A stretch of 41,845 nt of DNA, taken from positions 110,085 to 151,929 of the forward strand of contig NW_005434628.1 in NCBI RefSeq assembly GCF_000315625.1, given 5' to 3'. Below, in pieces: positions 1-9,163 of the stretch (the first letter of the stretch is position 1; the number at the start of each line of letters is the position of its first letter). Below the pieces are notes generated by a model that ran no database searches, had not been told where the DNA came from, and saw only the letters and a list, made by a program, of their open reading frames with translations. The translations under genes and the position numbers were made by a program. The DNA comes from Guillardia theta CCMP2712 (taxonomy: Eukaryota; Cryptophyceae; Pyrenomonadales; Geminigeraceae).

Positions 1-100
1 AAAAAAAAAAAACCCCCTCCCCCCAAAAAAAAGAGGAAGGACCCAGGGAGGGAGGGAGGGAGGGAGGAAGAGAAGTAGGGAGGGAGGGAGGGAGGGAGGG

Positions 101-825
101 AAGGCTCTTATGATAGAACAGATGTACAACTATGATCTTCCGGATCCACGAGAGACTCCCAAGTGGTCGTTCTGCGACATCGGTAAACGAGAAGCGACGC
201 GGGGGGTGTGAGCGAGAGGAGGGAGGAGGAGGGAGAAGAAGCGAAAGTGTGAAGGGGAGGAGGAGGAGATGTTTTTGGTGGTAGTTGTACTGGTTGATGG
301 GCAGGGAAAGGAAGAGGACGAGGGAAGAGGGAAAAAAGAGGAGGAGGAGGAGGAGGAGGAAAAGATGAAGGAAGGAAGGAAGGAGGAAGAGGAGGTGAAG
401 GGAGGACGAGGAGGAGGAGGATGGAGAAAGATGAGGAGGAGGAGGAGGAGGAGGGTAACAAGGCTTCAGGTCTAGCGGACAACTCCTATTACGACAACTA
501 CAAGTGGGTATTCCCACCGCAGGAGCGAGGAGACGGAGGCGTTGTGGACGACGGAGAATGCGCGAAGTTGCTGCTGGGAGGGATCAACATGGCGGATCGA
601 GTCGTGACGGTCTCCCCGTCCTACAAGGAGGAGATCATGACGGATGGAGGAGGATGGGGCCTTCAGCATAATGTGCGCGCGCGCAGCGACCGACTGGACG
701 GTAGGCGAGGAGGAGGAGAGGGGAGGAAAGAGAGGGGAAGCAGGGGAGGAAGACGTGGTGGTGCTGATGTTGGAGGAAATGTTGAGATGAAAAGAGTCAG
801 CGAGTGAGAGAGGATCGTAGGCAGT

Positions 826-858
<33 letters not shown>

Positions 859-2372
859 CGAGCGAGTGAGGAACAGAGAGAGGGGAGCAAGACTTCAGGT
901 GTTTTCCTGATTCAGCTGCTCCCCCAGGTATCTTGAACGGCATCGACACGGAGGAGTGGGACCCGGAGACCAGCAAGGCTCTTCCTGCTCAATTCAGCAA
1001 GAGCGACTTATCAGGCAAGGCGATCTGCAAGGAGAAGCTGCAGGAGGCTCTCGGCCTGCAGAAGAACCCCAACGCTCCCATCATCGCCTTCATTGGACGT
1101 CTAGGTGAGAACAGAGGAGGAGGAGGGAGGGAGGGGAGTCGGGAGAAGGGAAGAGGAGGAAGGAAGAGCAGGAGCAGGAAAGCATAGAGTCTAAGCCTAG
1201 ACTAGCATGCTTCCTCCGCCGTCTCGTTCTCCTTCCCTTTAGTTTTAATCTCTCCTCTTGTTTCATCCCCGCATTGGTCCTCTCATGCTCCCTCCTCCCT
1301 CCTCCCTCCTCCCTCCTCCCTCCTCCCTCCTCCCTCCTCCCTCCTCCCTCCTCCCTCCTCCCTCCTCCCTCCTCCCTCCTCCCTCCTCCCTCCTCCTTCC
1401 GTCCTCCCCCTCTCTCTCTCCTCTTCCTCCTCCCTCGTCTCCTCCTCCTCTCCCCTCCTCTCCCTCCTCGCTCTGACCGCACCCCCAGCTCCGCAGAAGG
1501 GCATCGACGTGCTGCAAGAGTGCTTTCACTGGCTCATGGGAGGAGACGACCAGGGAGTCCTCGGAGACGCGCAACTCATCATGATGGGGAATGGGCAGGC
1601 GGAGTACGCAAACTTCATGAGGGCGGCGGAAGGACAGTACAAGGGAAGGATCTGTGGGTACGTGGGTTTCAGCTCGGAGATGGAGCAGAGGATTATCGCT
1701 GGAGCTGACATCCTCATCATGCCCTCCCGGTATGAGCCCTGCGGCCTCCCGCAGATGTACGCGCAGCGGTACGGGACGATACCCGTGGTGCATGCTACAG
1801 GAGGGCTCAAAGATTCGGTTCAGCAGTTCGAGTGGCGGGAAGGAGGAGAGACGGTGGGGACGGGGTGGAAGTTTGGGAACTGCGACGCCAATGGCCTGAA
1901 GGTAAAGCAGTGGAGGAGAGGGAAGGAGAGGAGAAGGAGGAAGAGGGAGGGAGGGAGAAGAGGGAGAAGGAGGGAGAGGTTGGAGGAGGAGGGAGGGAAG
2001 GAGGAGGGGGAGGGAGGGAGGGAGGAGGGAGGGGGAGGAGGAGGAGGATTAGGAGGAGGAGGAGGAGGGAGATGGATCTCATTCAAGGTGGCAGTGGGGT
2101 CTTTGGAATGCTCTAGAGATCTACAAGAAGAAGCCGGAGGTCTGGGACAACCTGAGAAAACGATGCATGGAGCAAGACTTCAGCTGGATCGCAAGCGCCA
2201 AGAAGTACATCCAGGTACCCACCCACCCACCCTCACTCCCTCACTGAATGCCTGCCTTTCCTCCTCCTCCTCTCCCCCCATCTTCGCTGGTAAAGGCAAC
2301 TGACTTTACCTGCAGCTCATGGAGTGGGCCACCATGGACCCTCCCAAGCACGAGCCCTGGCCCTTCCGGTGA
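101..2372 (+). CDS. Starch synthase (GT5, SSI/SSII-like), 3' part, six exons seen
   Basis: This gene encodes the C-terminal half of a glycosyltransferase family 5 starch synthase, which transfers glucose from a nucleotide sugar to the growing alpha-1,4-glucan. Exons as I read them are about 101-182 (5' edge uncertain), 470-700, 928-1104, 1489-1901, 2095-2214 and 2316-2372; the reading frame is continuous across all joins. Family landmarks are VTVSPSYKEEI, GILNGIDTEEWDP, FIGRLAPQKGIDVL, the catalytic-loop block PSRYEPCGLPQMYAQRYG and PVVHATGGLKDSV; the last resembles SSI/SSII more than GBSS or SSIII. The protein ends KHEPWPFR at a TGA at 2370-2372. The introns (287, 227, 384, 193 and 101 nt) are filled with purine or pyrimidine simple repeats. 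The N-terminal catalytic domain and any targeting peptide lie outside the window. The identity is firm; the first exon is tentative. Confidence 0.9.
1283..1396. repeat. Heptamer (TCCTCCC)n minisatellite in a starch synthase intron
   Basis: A nearly perfect 7-nt tandem array sits inside the 1105-1488 intron. Because seven is not a multiple of three, it is open in several frames and creates false Pro/Ser/Leu-rich or Arg/Glu/Gly-rich ORFs on both strands. Confidence 0.9.
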
Positions 2373-2393
2373 TCAACTGGACAGCTGACCGCG

Positions 2394-2466
2394 AGGAGGA
2401 GGAGGAGGAGGAGGAGGAGGAGGAGGAGGAGGAGGAGGAGGAGGAGGAGGAGGAGGAGGAGGAGGA
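2394..2466. repeat. (GAG)n microsatellite just after the starch synthase stop
   Basis: About 24 uninterrupted GAG triplets begin some 20 nt after the stop codon, so they probably lie in the 3' untranslated region. The remainder of 2373-2636, between two convergent genes, shows no gene. Confidence 0.92.
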
Positions 2467-2636
2467 ACCTAGGGGAGAGGTTGATGCCTTTCGGAAGAAG
2501 AGACTATGCCATGACTATTTAGAATTTCTTGAAGAGATTTCACAAAGCCAAACATTCAACGACATTACTAGCAGATTTCTTACGTTCCCTCCTTATTAGC
2601 CCAGTCATTATCCTTGACTCCCCCTCCCCCTCTTCG

Positions 2637-5127
2637 CTATCCACTCGCCGCCTGCCTCTGCAACATCCCAAACTGAACTTGGTTCGCAAGAGCTTCTGAG
2701 TTGGACTTGCCCTGACTCTCCTTGTACTCCGGCAGTCGCTTCCCCTGCCGCAAACATTCCTCGCACGCGATCAAGTACTGTTGCTGAGGCCCGATGATGC
2801 TCCCAGGCCTCACGATCCTTAGCCATGCCATCGTATCCCTTGCGGTCCAGCCAAAGTTGAACATGATCCACAGAGCGATCATCGTCCCGGTCCTCCCGAG
2901 CCCTGCCAGGCAGTGAACGGCAACCACACCAGGTTCATGGTCGCAGATCGCCAGGAAGCGCTCGACGAGCTTGAAGGAGGGAGTCGTGCAGTCCTCGAAG
3001 AAAAGGTCGTAGTGTCGTATCCCTGCCTCCTCGAACCCTCGCGCGTCGTAAGTGTCTTGCTCGTTAAGGCGCACGACGGCCGAGACTTTGAGCTTCTTGA
3101 AGACCATGACGTACTCCCCCGGCGTCCGCATGTTCTCGTCGCTGTCGTTGGGCCCTCTGAAGGCAATCAGCTTCGGGCAGATCTGGTGAACGTCGAAGTT
3201 GGCGGGGTTGTCGAGCCAGAGGTACCGGTTGACGTCGAAGCTGCGGTAGTCGAACCAGCCCACCTGCAGCGCGCACTTGAGCCCCCTAAAGCAGTCGAGG
3301 AGCGACAGGCCGAAGTCAGGCTGCTCGTACGTGGCGTCACGGAAGGGCATGAAGAGTTTGTATCCCATGTCGGAGAAGGCAGCGCTCGCCTCCTCTGGCG
3401 ACCAGCCCTGCGTGATGACCAGGAACGCTCCGAGCAAGAAAGCAGCGTTAGTTCGCAGAGCTGCGTCCTTCTCTGCGTAGTAGACCAGAGTGCGATTGTA
3501 GAGCCGTTGATCCGACAGCTTCTGATGAATGTAAGAGCAAAACTGGTGAACTTCGGACAGGTTGACAGGCCCGAAGTCTGAGCAGAAGGGCAGGTAGGAT
3601 TCATGGTGGGTGCTCGAGAAGAAGAAGATGTGGCGATTGTTCATGATCTCAAGCTTTGTTTGCCCTTCATCTCGGTGAATCACAAACCCCAGCCGCTTCG
3701 GGATCAGCTCCATGATCCTCCCATACTCAATCTGTGATTCGTCGCAGACTGTTGGACTGGACGGAGGGGTGCACGCAGCGCTGTGCTCTGAGTCGAGACC
3801 TTGCGAGTCATAGTACTTCTTCCTTACCTCCATGATCGAGTCCAACCCAGCTCTTCGCTTGTTCGCTGTCTTGGAGAGCATCTTCAGCACGTCTCGATTG
3901 CCAGCAAGGTCCTCCTTGACAACCGACAGGAAGTCGAACGCACTCAGCTCCCAGCAGGTGCAATGAACATCCGCTACCACATCGCACGTTCGCAGCTGGT
4001 TGTCATCAGTTCCACTTGGAGAGTCATCAAGGTGTATGAATTTGCGGCATGTTGCGACAAACGCCATCTCACCAAAGAAATCGCCATCCTTCAACCGACT
4101 GACAGTCTGGCCGTCGGCCATCACAAGAGCCTGACCAGTTTCGATGAAGAACAAGGTTGTCCCGACCTCCCCCTTCTTGACGATCATCTTTCCAGCTTCA
4201 TACTGCCTCAGGCTCATCCGAGAGAAGCATGCCATCCTGCTTTTATCCACCATGATGTCGAAAAGTTCGCAGTTGGAACCGCAACTCGCGTAAGTCCTGC
4301 AGAAGTCCTCATTCGCCTCTGTCTCACTCCCTGAGCGATCTTCTGTTTCTAGCTGCTTGTTCATCTCAGCAAAGTCCAGCAGTGGACCCTTCTTCCCTCT
4401 CATGAATGCTCCCTTGGGTGAAACCAAACTTTGAACCGTCGAGCTTCCAATCGTTATGTCCCTTCCCGAGTTCGATTTCTTCAACGCCGTCAGAGCGTTG
4501 TCGTCCTCGTGTCCTCGACGAGGGGAGTTCTTGCTCCCCTCGCCCACAACGGTGTCAATGGATTTTGTATCGGCATTTCGAACCTGAGTGCTGTTTGCAA
4601 GGATTCTGCAGGAAGCAATCAAGAGAAACTTGAGGGAGTTCACAACAAGTACCTTAGCACCGCCTGCAAGCTGACATCATCGTCAGAAAAGCAGGTCAGG
4701 AAATGTTTCACGCTCAATTCAAGGCATCGGCAGGCTTCTGATGCGATAATAGAGGCAGTCCGCTTCCTGTTCAGTACATTCGCAGGGAAGTGCTTGGTTT
4801 GGTTTTTGAAAGTGGCCACCGTAGCAATAAACGACCCTTCCCCAAAGAAATCACCAGCATATAGATCGTTGACGTGCAATCCTTTCTTGATGACCCGCGC
4901 TGCTCCTACATCCAAGAAATACTGCAAGACGTGTCAGACGAACCACCAACAGCAGCTCGTTGCCTTACCATGGACGTCCCAATTGTTCCCTCCTCCAAAA
5001 TCGTCTCCCCTGACTCGAAAGTTCTCAAAACCATCCCGGAGATAGCCACGCTCCTGTTGCTCGGACCCATCGCCTCGAAAAGTTGGCAGCTTGCCATGCT
5101 CTTCTTGAAATCACAGTCCATGCTCAT
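2637..5127 (-). CDS. Two cyclic-nucleotide-binding domains fused to a CDC14-type phosphatase
   Basis: Exons on the minus strand are 5127-4969, 4921-4653 and 4605-2637, joined by two GT-AG introns of exactly 47 nt each; the total gives 798 aa. The N-terminus holds one cyclic-nucleotide-binding (CNB) fold, with ILEEGTIGT and the phosphate-cassette-like GDFFGEGSF. A second CNB fold follows (KMIVKKGEVGT, GDFFGEMAF). The C-terminal third is a CDC14 dual-specificity phosphatase: a noncatalytic half (NRTLVYYAEKDAALR, LDCFRGLKCALQVGW) and the active site HCLAGLGRTG, with the CX5R cysteine near residue 708 and arginine near 714. CDC14 enzymes remove phosphate from CDK-type Ser-Pro sites; the CNB part suggests control by a cyclic nucleotide or a fold used for docking. 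The ATG at 5127 is the first in frame, but an upstream exon (acceptor near 5155) cannot be excluded. Confidence 0.88.
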
Positions 5128-7039
5128 GTTGAAAACCACGGCAACGGATTTCTGAGCCCGAGATTTGTAGGTTGTACTGGACAGCTCAGCAAAGACACCA
5201 AGTCATCTAAGAGGAGGTCAGTAGGGGAACACTTCAACTGTTCTCTTTGTTCCATAACCAGCAACAACAAGCTTGTCACGCTCTAAAATGCCTATCATAA
5301 TTCGAGGGGAGCATGCAGACACCAGCGATTAACACCGCCATTTTCTCACTCTCACATTCCCCCCTCCCACAGCATCTCTCACGCATGCAGCTTAACCACT
5401 TCGACACGTCTTCGTCCAATCTTCTCTCTCCGGTTCTCAATACTATACATGCCACGATGTCTTTCTGCCCTGCCCTGCCCTGCCCTGCCCTGCCCTGCCC
5501 TGCCCTGCCCTGCCCTGCCCTGCCCTGCCCTGCCCTGCCCTGCCCTGCCCTGCCATGCCATGCCCTGCCCTGCCCTGCCCTGCCCTGCTGTCACCATTTT
5601 CACTGCGCCATTCTCACATTCTGTTCCATCGCACGACCTCCTTTCATTTCTTCATGGAGCAAACCATGTTGGTTTATTCAGACCACCCTACCTCCCTCAG
5701 ACATATCGCAATTCACCCACCCCAAATCGAGGGAAAATTTATCCCTACCCCCCTTTTCACCCAATATTAATTGGAAAATACCCCTCTATATGACTGCCAC
5801 ACCACCCCCTACATCCGACACCACCCTTATCTTGACTCCGGCTCCTCAAGAGTTCCAAATGGAACCCGCATCCTCCCTTACGACCTTCTGCGACCACCCC
5901 TACCCCCAAATACTTTCATCACCCCACTTTTATATGAGAATTTGACCCCTCCATTTCCATTAAGCACTCTAGACCACCCCCTTCCTGAGAATACCTTATC
6001 GCCCCCACTCAAACCGGTTCTGAAGATGGCGGGATAGGGATAATAACTATAAAGGGCGGAGGAAACTGACCACCCCCACCCCCTTGTATCCACTAGATTT
6101 AAGGGTACTAGAGGAAATGTTTATGTATAATGTATGTTTTTCTAGCAATTTGTTATATCCCTTATAACAATGTACCCCCACCACTAGTTTTGTATGCCAT
6201 GTTGACCCTACCCCCTAGGATGGTCATCCGAACACCCAGATATTTGAAGGGGGTTCTAGTGAAGAGGGGTACTTTGATAGGAGATGTGGGGGTAGTATCT
6301 GGTATATGTGGGTGGTTAGTTCGAGGGGAGGTAGGGGAGCTCCTCCAGTCAGTAGCATATACAATTATTTTAGACACAAAATGTGAGTAGTAAAATCGAA
6401 ATAGAATATTTTCGATTTCAACAGGAAAGAGGACCGTGACATGGTGATCGGTCGGTTCAGTCCGATGGGCTCAAATATACCAGTAGATATTCAAATTTAC
6501 TTCTAACATTTGAAAAAAGTTCAATATCCCTGCGACTTCCAAACCCAATCAAGTGCCATGACTGTCCGGGCCCCGCACCAGGTAAATTTGAATTTATTTG
6601 ATTCAAATCAATCAAGATTCGGTTTGAATCGATCTGGCCGCTAGGACGGCAGTTGGTCGGATTTGACCATCTGCTCGTCGACAAGCCATGGCATCGGCGA
6701 ATCGCCGGAGATGAAGGCGCCGGGAGCAGGAGCAGGAGAAGGAGCAGGAGAAGGAGAAGGAACAGGAGAAGGAGCATGAGCAGGAGTCACAGGAGCATGA
6801 GCAGGAGTCACAGGAGCACGAGAGCTTGAGGAGCAGCCCAGAAGTCGGAGCAGTCGCCGGGACTCGCCGACGACCGTCCCGGACGGTACGGTAGTCCGAT
6901 CAGCCTGAGCAGTCGGAGCAGTCGGAGCAGTCGGAGCAGTCGGAGCAGGAGCAGAAGCAGGAGCAGGAACAGAGAGGGCCCGAGCAACGCCGGTGGAGCT
7001 CCCCGGGAGCGAGCCCGGAGGACGAGGGAGGGAGGAGGG
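5128..7039. other. Divergent intergenic region with G/C-tract polarity switch
   Basis: No gene is seen here. The stretch lies between two divergently transcribed genes. About 5690-6230 is punctuated by C runs (CCCC, ACCACCCC) on the plus strand, separated by AT-rich words; at about 6240-6345 the pattern changes to G runs. So each flanking gene has G tracts upstream on its own coding strand. 6700-6970 holds GGAGCA- and GTCGGAGCA-type repeats, possibly in the 5' untranslated region of the U-box gene. Confidence 0.6.
5465..5590. repeat. (CTGCC)n pentamer array
   Basis: About 25 tandem copies of a 5-nt unit, with two ATGCC variants around 5552-5561. It is open in all frames, so the Pro/Cys/Leu-rich ORFs across it are not evidence of coding. 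Confidence 0.95.
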
Positions 7040-8977
7040 ATGACGGTAGCCCCCCGCCCTCAGACAGCCCCGCACTCGTCCTCGCCATCGTTCGAGGACC
7101 CCCAAGAGTTCCAGAGCGCACTGGTATGCCCCATCACCAACAGGGTCTTCGACGATCCCGTGCTCTGCACGGCGGACGGGCGGACGTACGAGAAAAAGGC
7201 GATAGAGAAGTGGATCAGGGAGAAGCGCAGTACCCCCTTCACCCACCCGAGCATGGTCGTCAAGCTGGACTCCATAGTCCCTCACCGCTTCCTAAAGTCT
7301 GTGCTGAGGAGGAACAGGAAGCAGCTCTTCATCAAGTCTCTCCAGCTCGCGTACGGGGACAAGTGGGAAAGTTTCTTAGACGACGCAAAGGGAGACAGCA
7401 AGGAGGAGGAGGCCGAGTACGAGCCAGGAGCCCCTCCCCTCACTGGTGTCAAGTGTTGCATCGTCGTAGAGCTCGAGGAGAGCGCGAGGGGGTCGCCGGA
7501 CTCCTGTCTCTTCCTCGACCTCCTCCGATGTCTGTCCTGCCAGCGACTGCCTGTCAGCGCGACAGTGGTCAAGTGCCCGGGCCCTCCGGGCTCGTTTGAG
7601 ATCAGCATCCTTCATCTGCCCAAGGACGCAACGGATAGGACGATGCGGGTGGAGCGATGCTACTCCAAGACGAACAGCTACTGTGCCCTCCCCACCGTGC
7701 AGCTGCTGTGCAAGACGGTCATCTCCGCCCTGCGCGAGCAGAAGTACAAGGACGGGAGGTGGTTGGAGGGTCCACACCTGCTGCCGGAGCAATGGAGAAG
7801 GCACGTGGACGAGTCGAGCTTCTGCGTGGACTGCAGGAGGACGAGGAAGGGGGGTAAATTGATGCTGCCCTCCATGCTGGTGTGGAACACAGACGACATG
7901 GACGGGACTGTCGTTCCTCCCGATCGCAGGCCCCCGATGACGAGGCCAATGCAACTGTGCATGATCGTCCCCGATGCGAGAGTCCAGGGGGTGGAGCTGG
8001 AGAGCCTGCGGCTGAGCTTCCATCATGCAGTCGAGCTCTGCGCCTTCATCGCCAACAACAGGACGGTAAGAAAAGTCTCCTTGAGGAAACTCGGACTCGA
8101 CCAGGAAGTCGCTTCCCTCCTCGCCCAGTCGCTGGGCGTGAACACCAAGGTCACCTCGCTCGACCTGCGAGAGAACAACATCGGTGAACCACCCCGCTCC
8201 TCTCATCATCTCCTCTTCTTCTTCCTCCTCGTCCTGCGCCCTCGTCTCCTCTGGCTCCTCTCCTGCCCGCATCCCTTGGCTTCCCTGCCCTCCTCCTCCC
8301 CCTCTTCTCGTTCTCACTGCCCAGCAGGCCCCGAAGGAGCCAAGGCGCTCTCCGCAGTCCTCCGGTCGAGGTGCAGCCTCAAGACCCTCAGCCTCTACGG
8401 CAACGCCATCACAACGGTCGGGGCCTGCGAGCTCGCCAGGGCTCTCGAGCACAACTCGACCCTCTCCCAGCTGGACTTGGGTGACAACCTCATCGAGGAC
8501 GAGGGCCTGGTCCGCATCTCCAAGGCGCTCGTAAAGACCACCTCCCTCACCTCTCTCCAGCTGCAGCCCACCGGACCCAGGGACAAGAGCCGAGGAGCGA
8601 TCCTGGGGAGCCTCGGGGAGGTGTCAGGGTCAGTCGCGCTGTTCCAGGCGGTGGACAAGAACTCCTCCCTCGTCGCCCTCAACGTTGGGGCTAACGCGAT
8701 CCTCTCCAAGTTCGACCCGAAGCTCCGCTCCTTCCGCCATGTCCCCAACCTCCTCCCGCTGCGTCCCAGCAGCGCTGTAGACCAGCTCAAGAGCTCGGGG
8801 AGGAGGAAGCCCAAGGCGCTCCCGGGGACGAAGAAGGGGAGGAGAGGAGCAGAGATCGACACCTCCGAGTTCCGGGAGGTCTTCGATCGCTGTACGATGG
8901 GCAACTTCACTGACTCGCCAAGGAAGAGGATGGAGAGGCTGCTGTCGGACGAGATCAAGAAACTGACGAGAAGCTGA
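7040..8977 (+). CDS. U-box domain protein with leucine-rich repeats (probable E3 ubiquitin ligase)
   Basis: The ATG at 7040 opens a 645-codon frame. Residues of about 22-95 form a U-box (VCPITNRVFDDPVLC, GRTYEKKAIEKWI), the RING-like fold that recruits a ubiquitin-charged E2 enzyme. The C-terminal half has ribonuclease-inhibitor-type leucine-rich repeats (VTSLDLRENNIG, LKTLSLYGNAIT, LSQLDLGDNLIEDEG), likely for substrate binding. A 144-nt intron at 8184-8327 (GTGAAC...CAGCAG) splits a repeat; removing it joins NNI-G-PEGAKAL in the correct repeat register and gives 597 aa. The intron has no stop codon and is a multiple of three, so retention would still yield protein. The middle region (about 130-320), with Cys pairs such as CVDCRR, is not recognised. 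The large antisense ORFs are shadows. Confidence 0.85.
   Translation: MTVAPRPQTAPHSSSPSFEDPQEFQSALVCPITNRVFDDPVLCTADGRTYEKKAIEKWIREKRSTPFTHPSMVVKLDSIVPHRFLKSVLRRNRKQLFIKSLQLAYGDKWESFLDDAKGDSKEEEAEYEPGAPPLTGVKCCIVVELEESARGSPDSCLFLDLLRCLSCQRLPVSATVVKCPGPPGSFEISILHLPKDATDRTMRVERCYSKTNSYCALPTVQLLCKTVISALREQKYKDGRWLEGPHLLPEQWRRHVDESSFCVDCRRTRKGGKLMLPSMLVWNTDDMDGTVVPPDRRPPMTRPMQLCMIVPDARVQGVELESLRLSFHHAVELCAFIANNRTVRKVSLRKLGLDQEVASLLAQSLGVNTKVTSLDLRENNIGEPPRSSHHLLFFFLLVLRPRLLWLLSCPHPLASLPSSSPSSRSHCPAGPEGAKALSAVLRSRCSLKTLSLYGNAITTVGACELARALEHNSTLSQLDLGDNLIEDEGLVRISKALVKTTSLTSLQLQPTGPRDKSRGAILGSLGEVSGSVALFQAVDKNSSLVALNVGANAILSKFDPKLRSFRHVPNLLPLRPSSAVDQLKSSGRRKPKALPGTKKGRRGAEIDTSEFREVFDRCTMGNFTDSPRKRMERLLSDEIKKLTRS
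8184..8327 (+). other. Frame-preserving intron of the U-box gene
   Basis: The donor follows codon position 1 of a Gly codon in NNIG, and the acceptor is the second AG of CCAGCAG. The insert encodes a Ser/Pro/Leu-rich stretch that breaks the leucine-rich-repeat periodicity, so it is read as an intron even though it is open. Confidence 0.8.
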
Positions 8978-9056
8978 TGCGATGCTGCCGGCGCCTCTGG
9001 ACGAGACTCAAGGGACGCGGATGAGAGTGGATCCCTTAATGACAATGATACGAACA

Positions 9057-9104
9057 AGCCTGAAGATAAGCCTAAAGATAAGCCTAAAGATAAGCCTAAA
9101 GATA
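9057..9104. repeat. 12-mer CCTAAAGATAAG tandem repeat
   Basis: Four copies lie just downstream of the U-box stop codon, in the probable 3' untranslated region. No coding signal is seen in 8978-9163. Confidence 0.9.
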
Positions 9105-9163
9105 ATCAATAACGGATGTCACGTGAATGAAGTGAGTTATGTGAAGCTGCTCGTCGCTTGACC

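Noticed and set aside
5313-5945. Pro/Cys-rich ORFs across the pentamer array
   Set aside because: A 5-nt repeat with no stop in any phase gives long open frames in all registers.
6641-7285. 214-codon minus-strand ORF with Ala/Pro repeats
   Set aside because: It comes from GGAGCA-type repeats and the antisense of the U-box N-terminus; no domain is seen.
7376-8452. 358-codon ORF on the minus strand
   Set aside because: It is antisense to the U-box/LRR exons; the plus strand has clear domains and the minus frame follows from GC-rich codon use.
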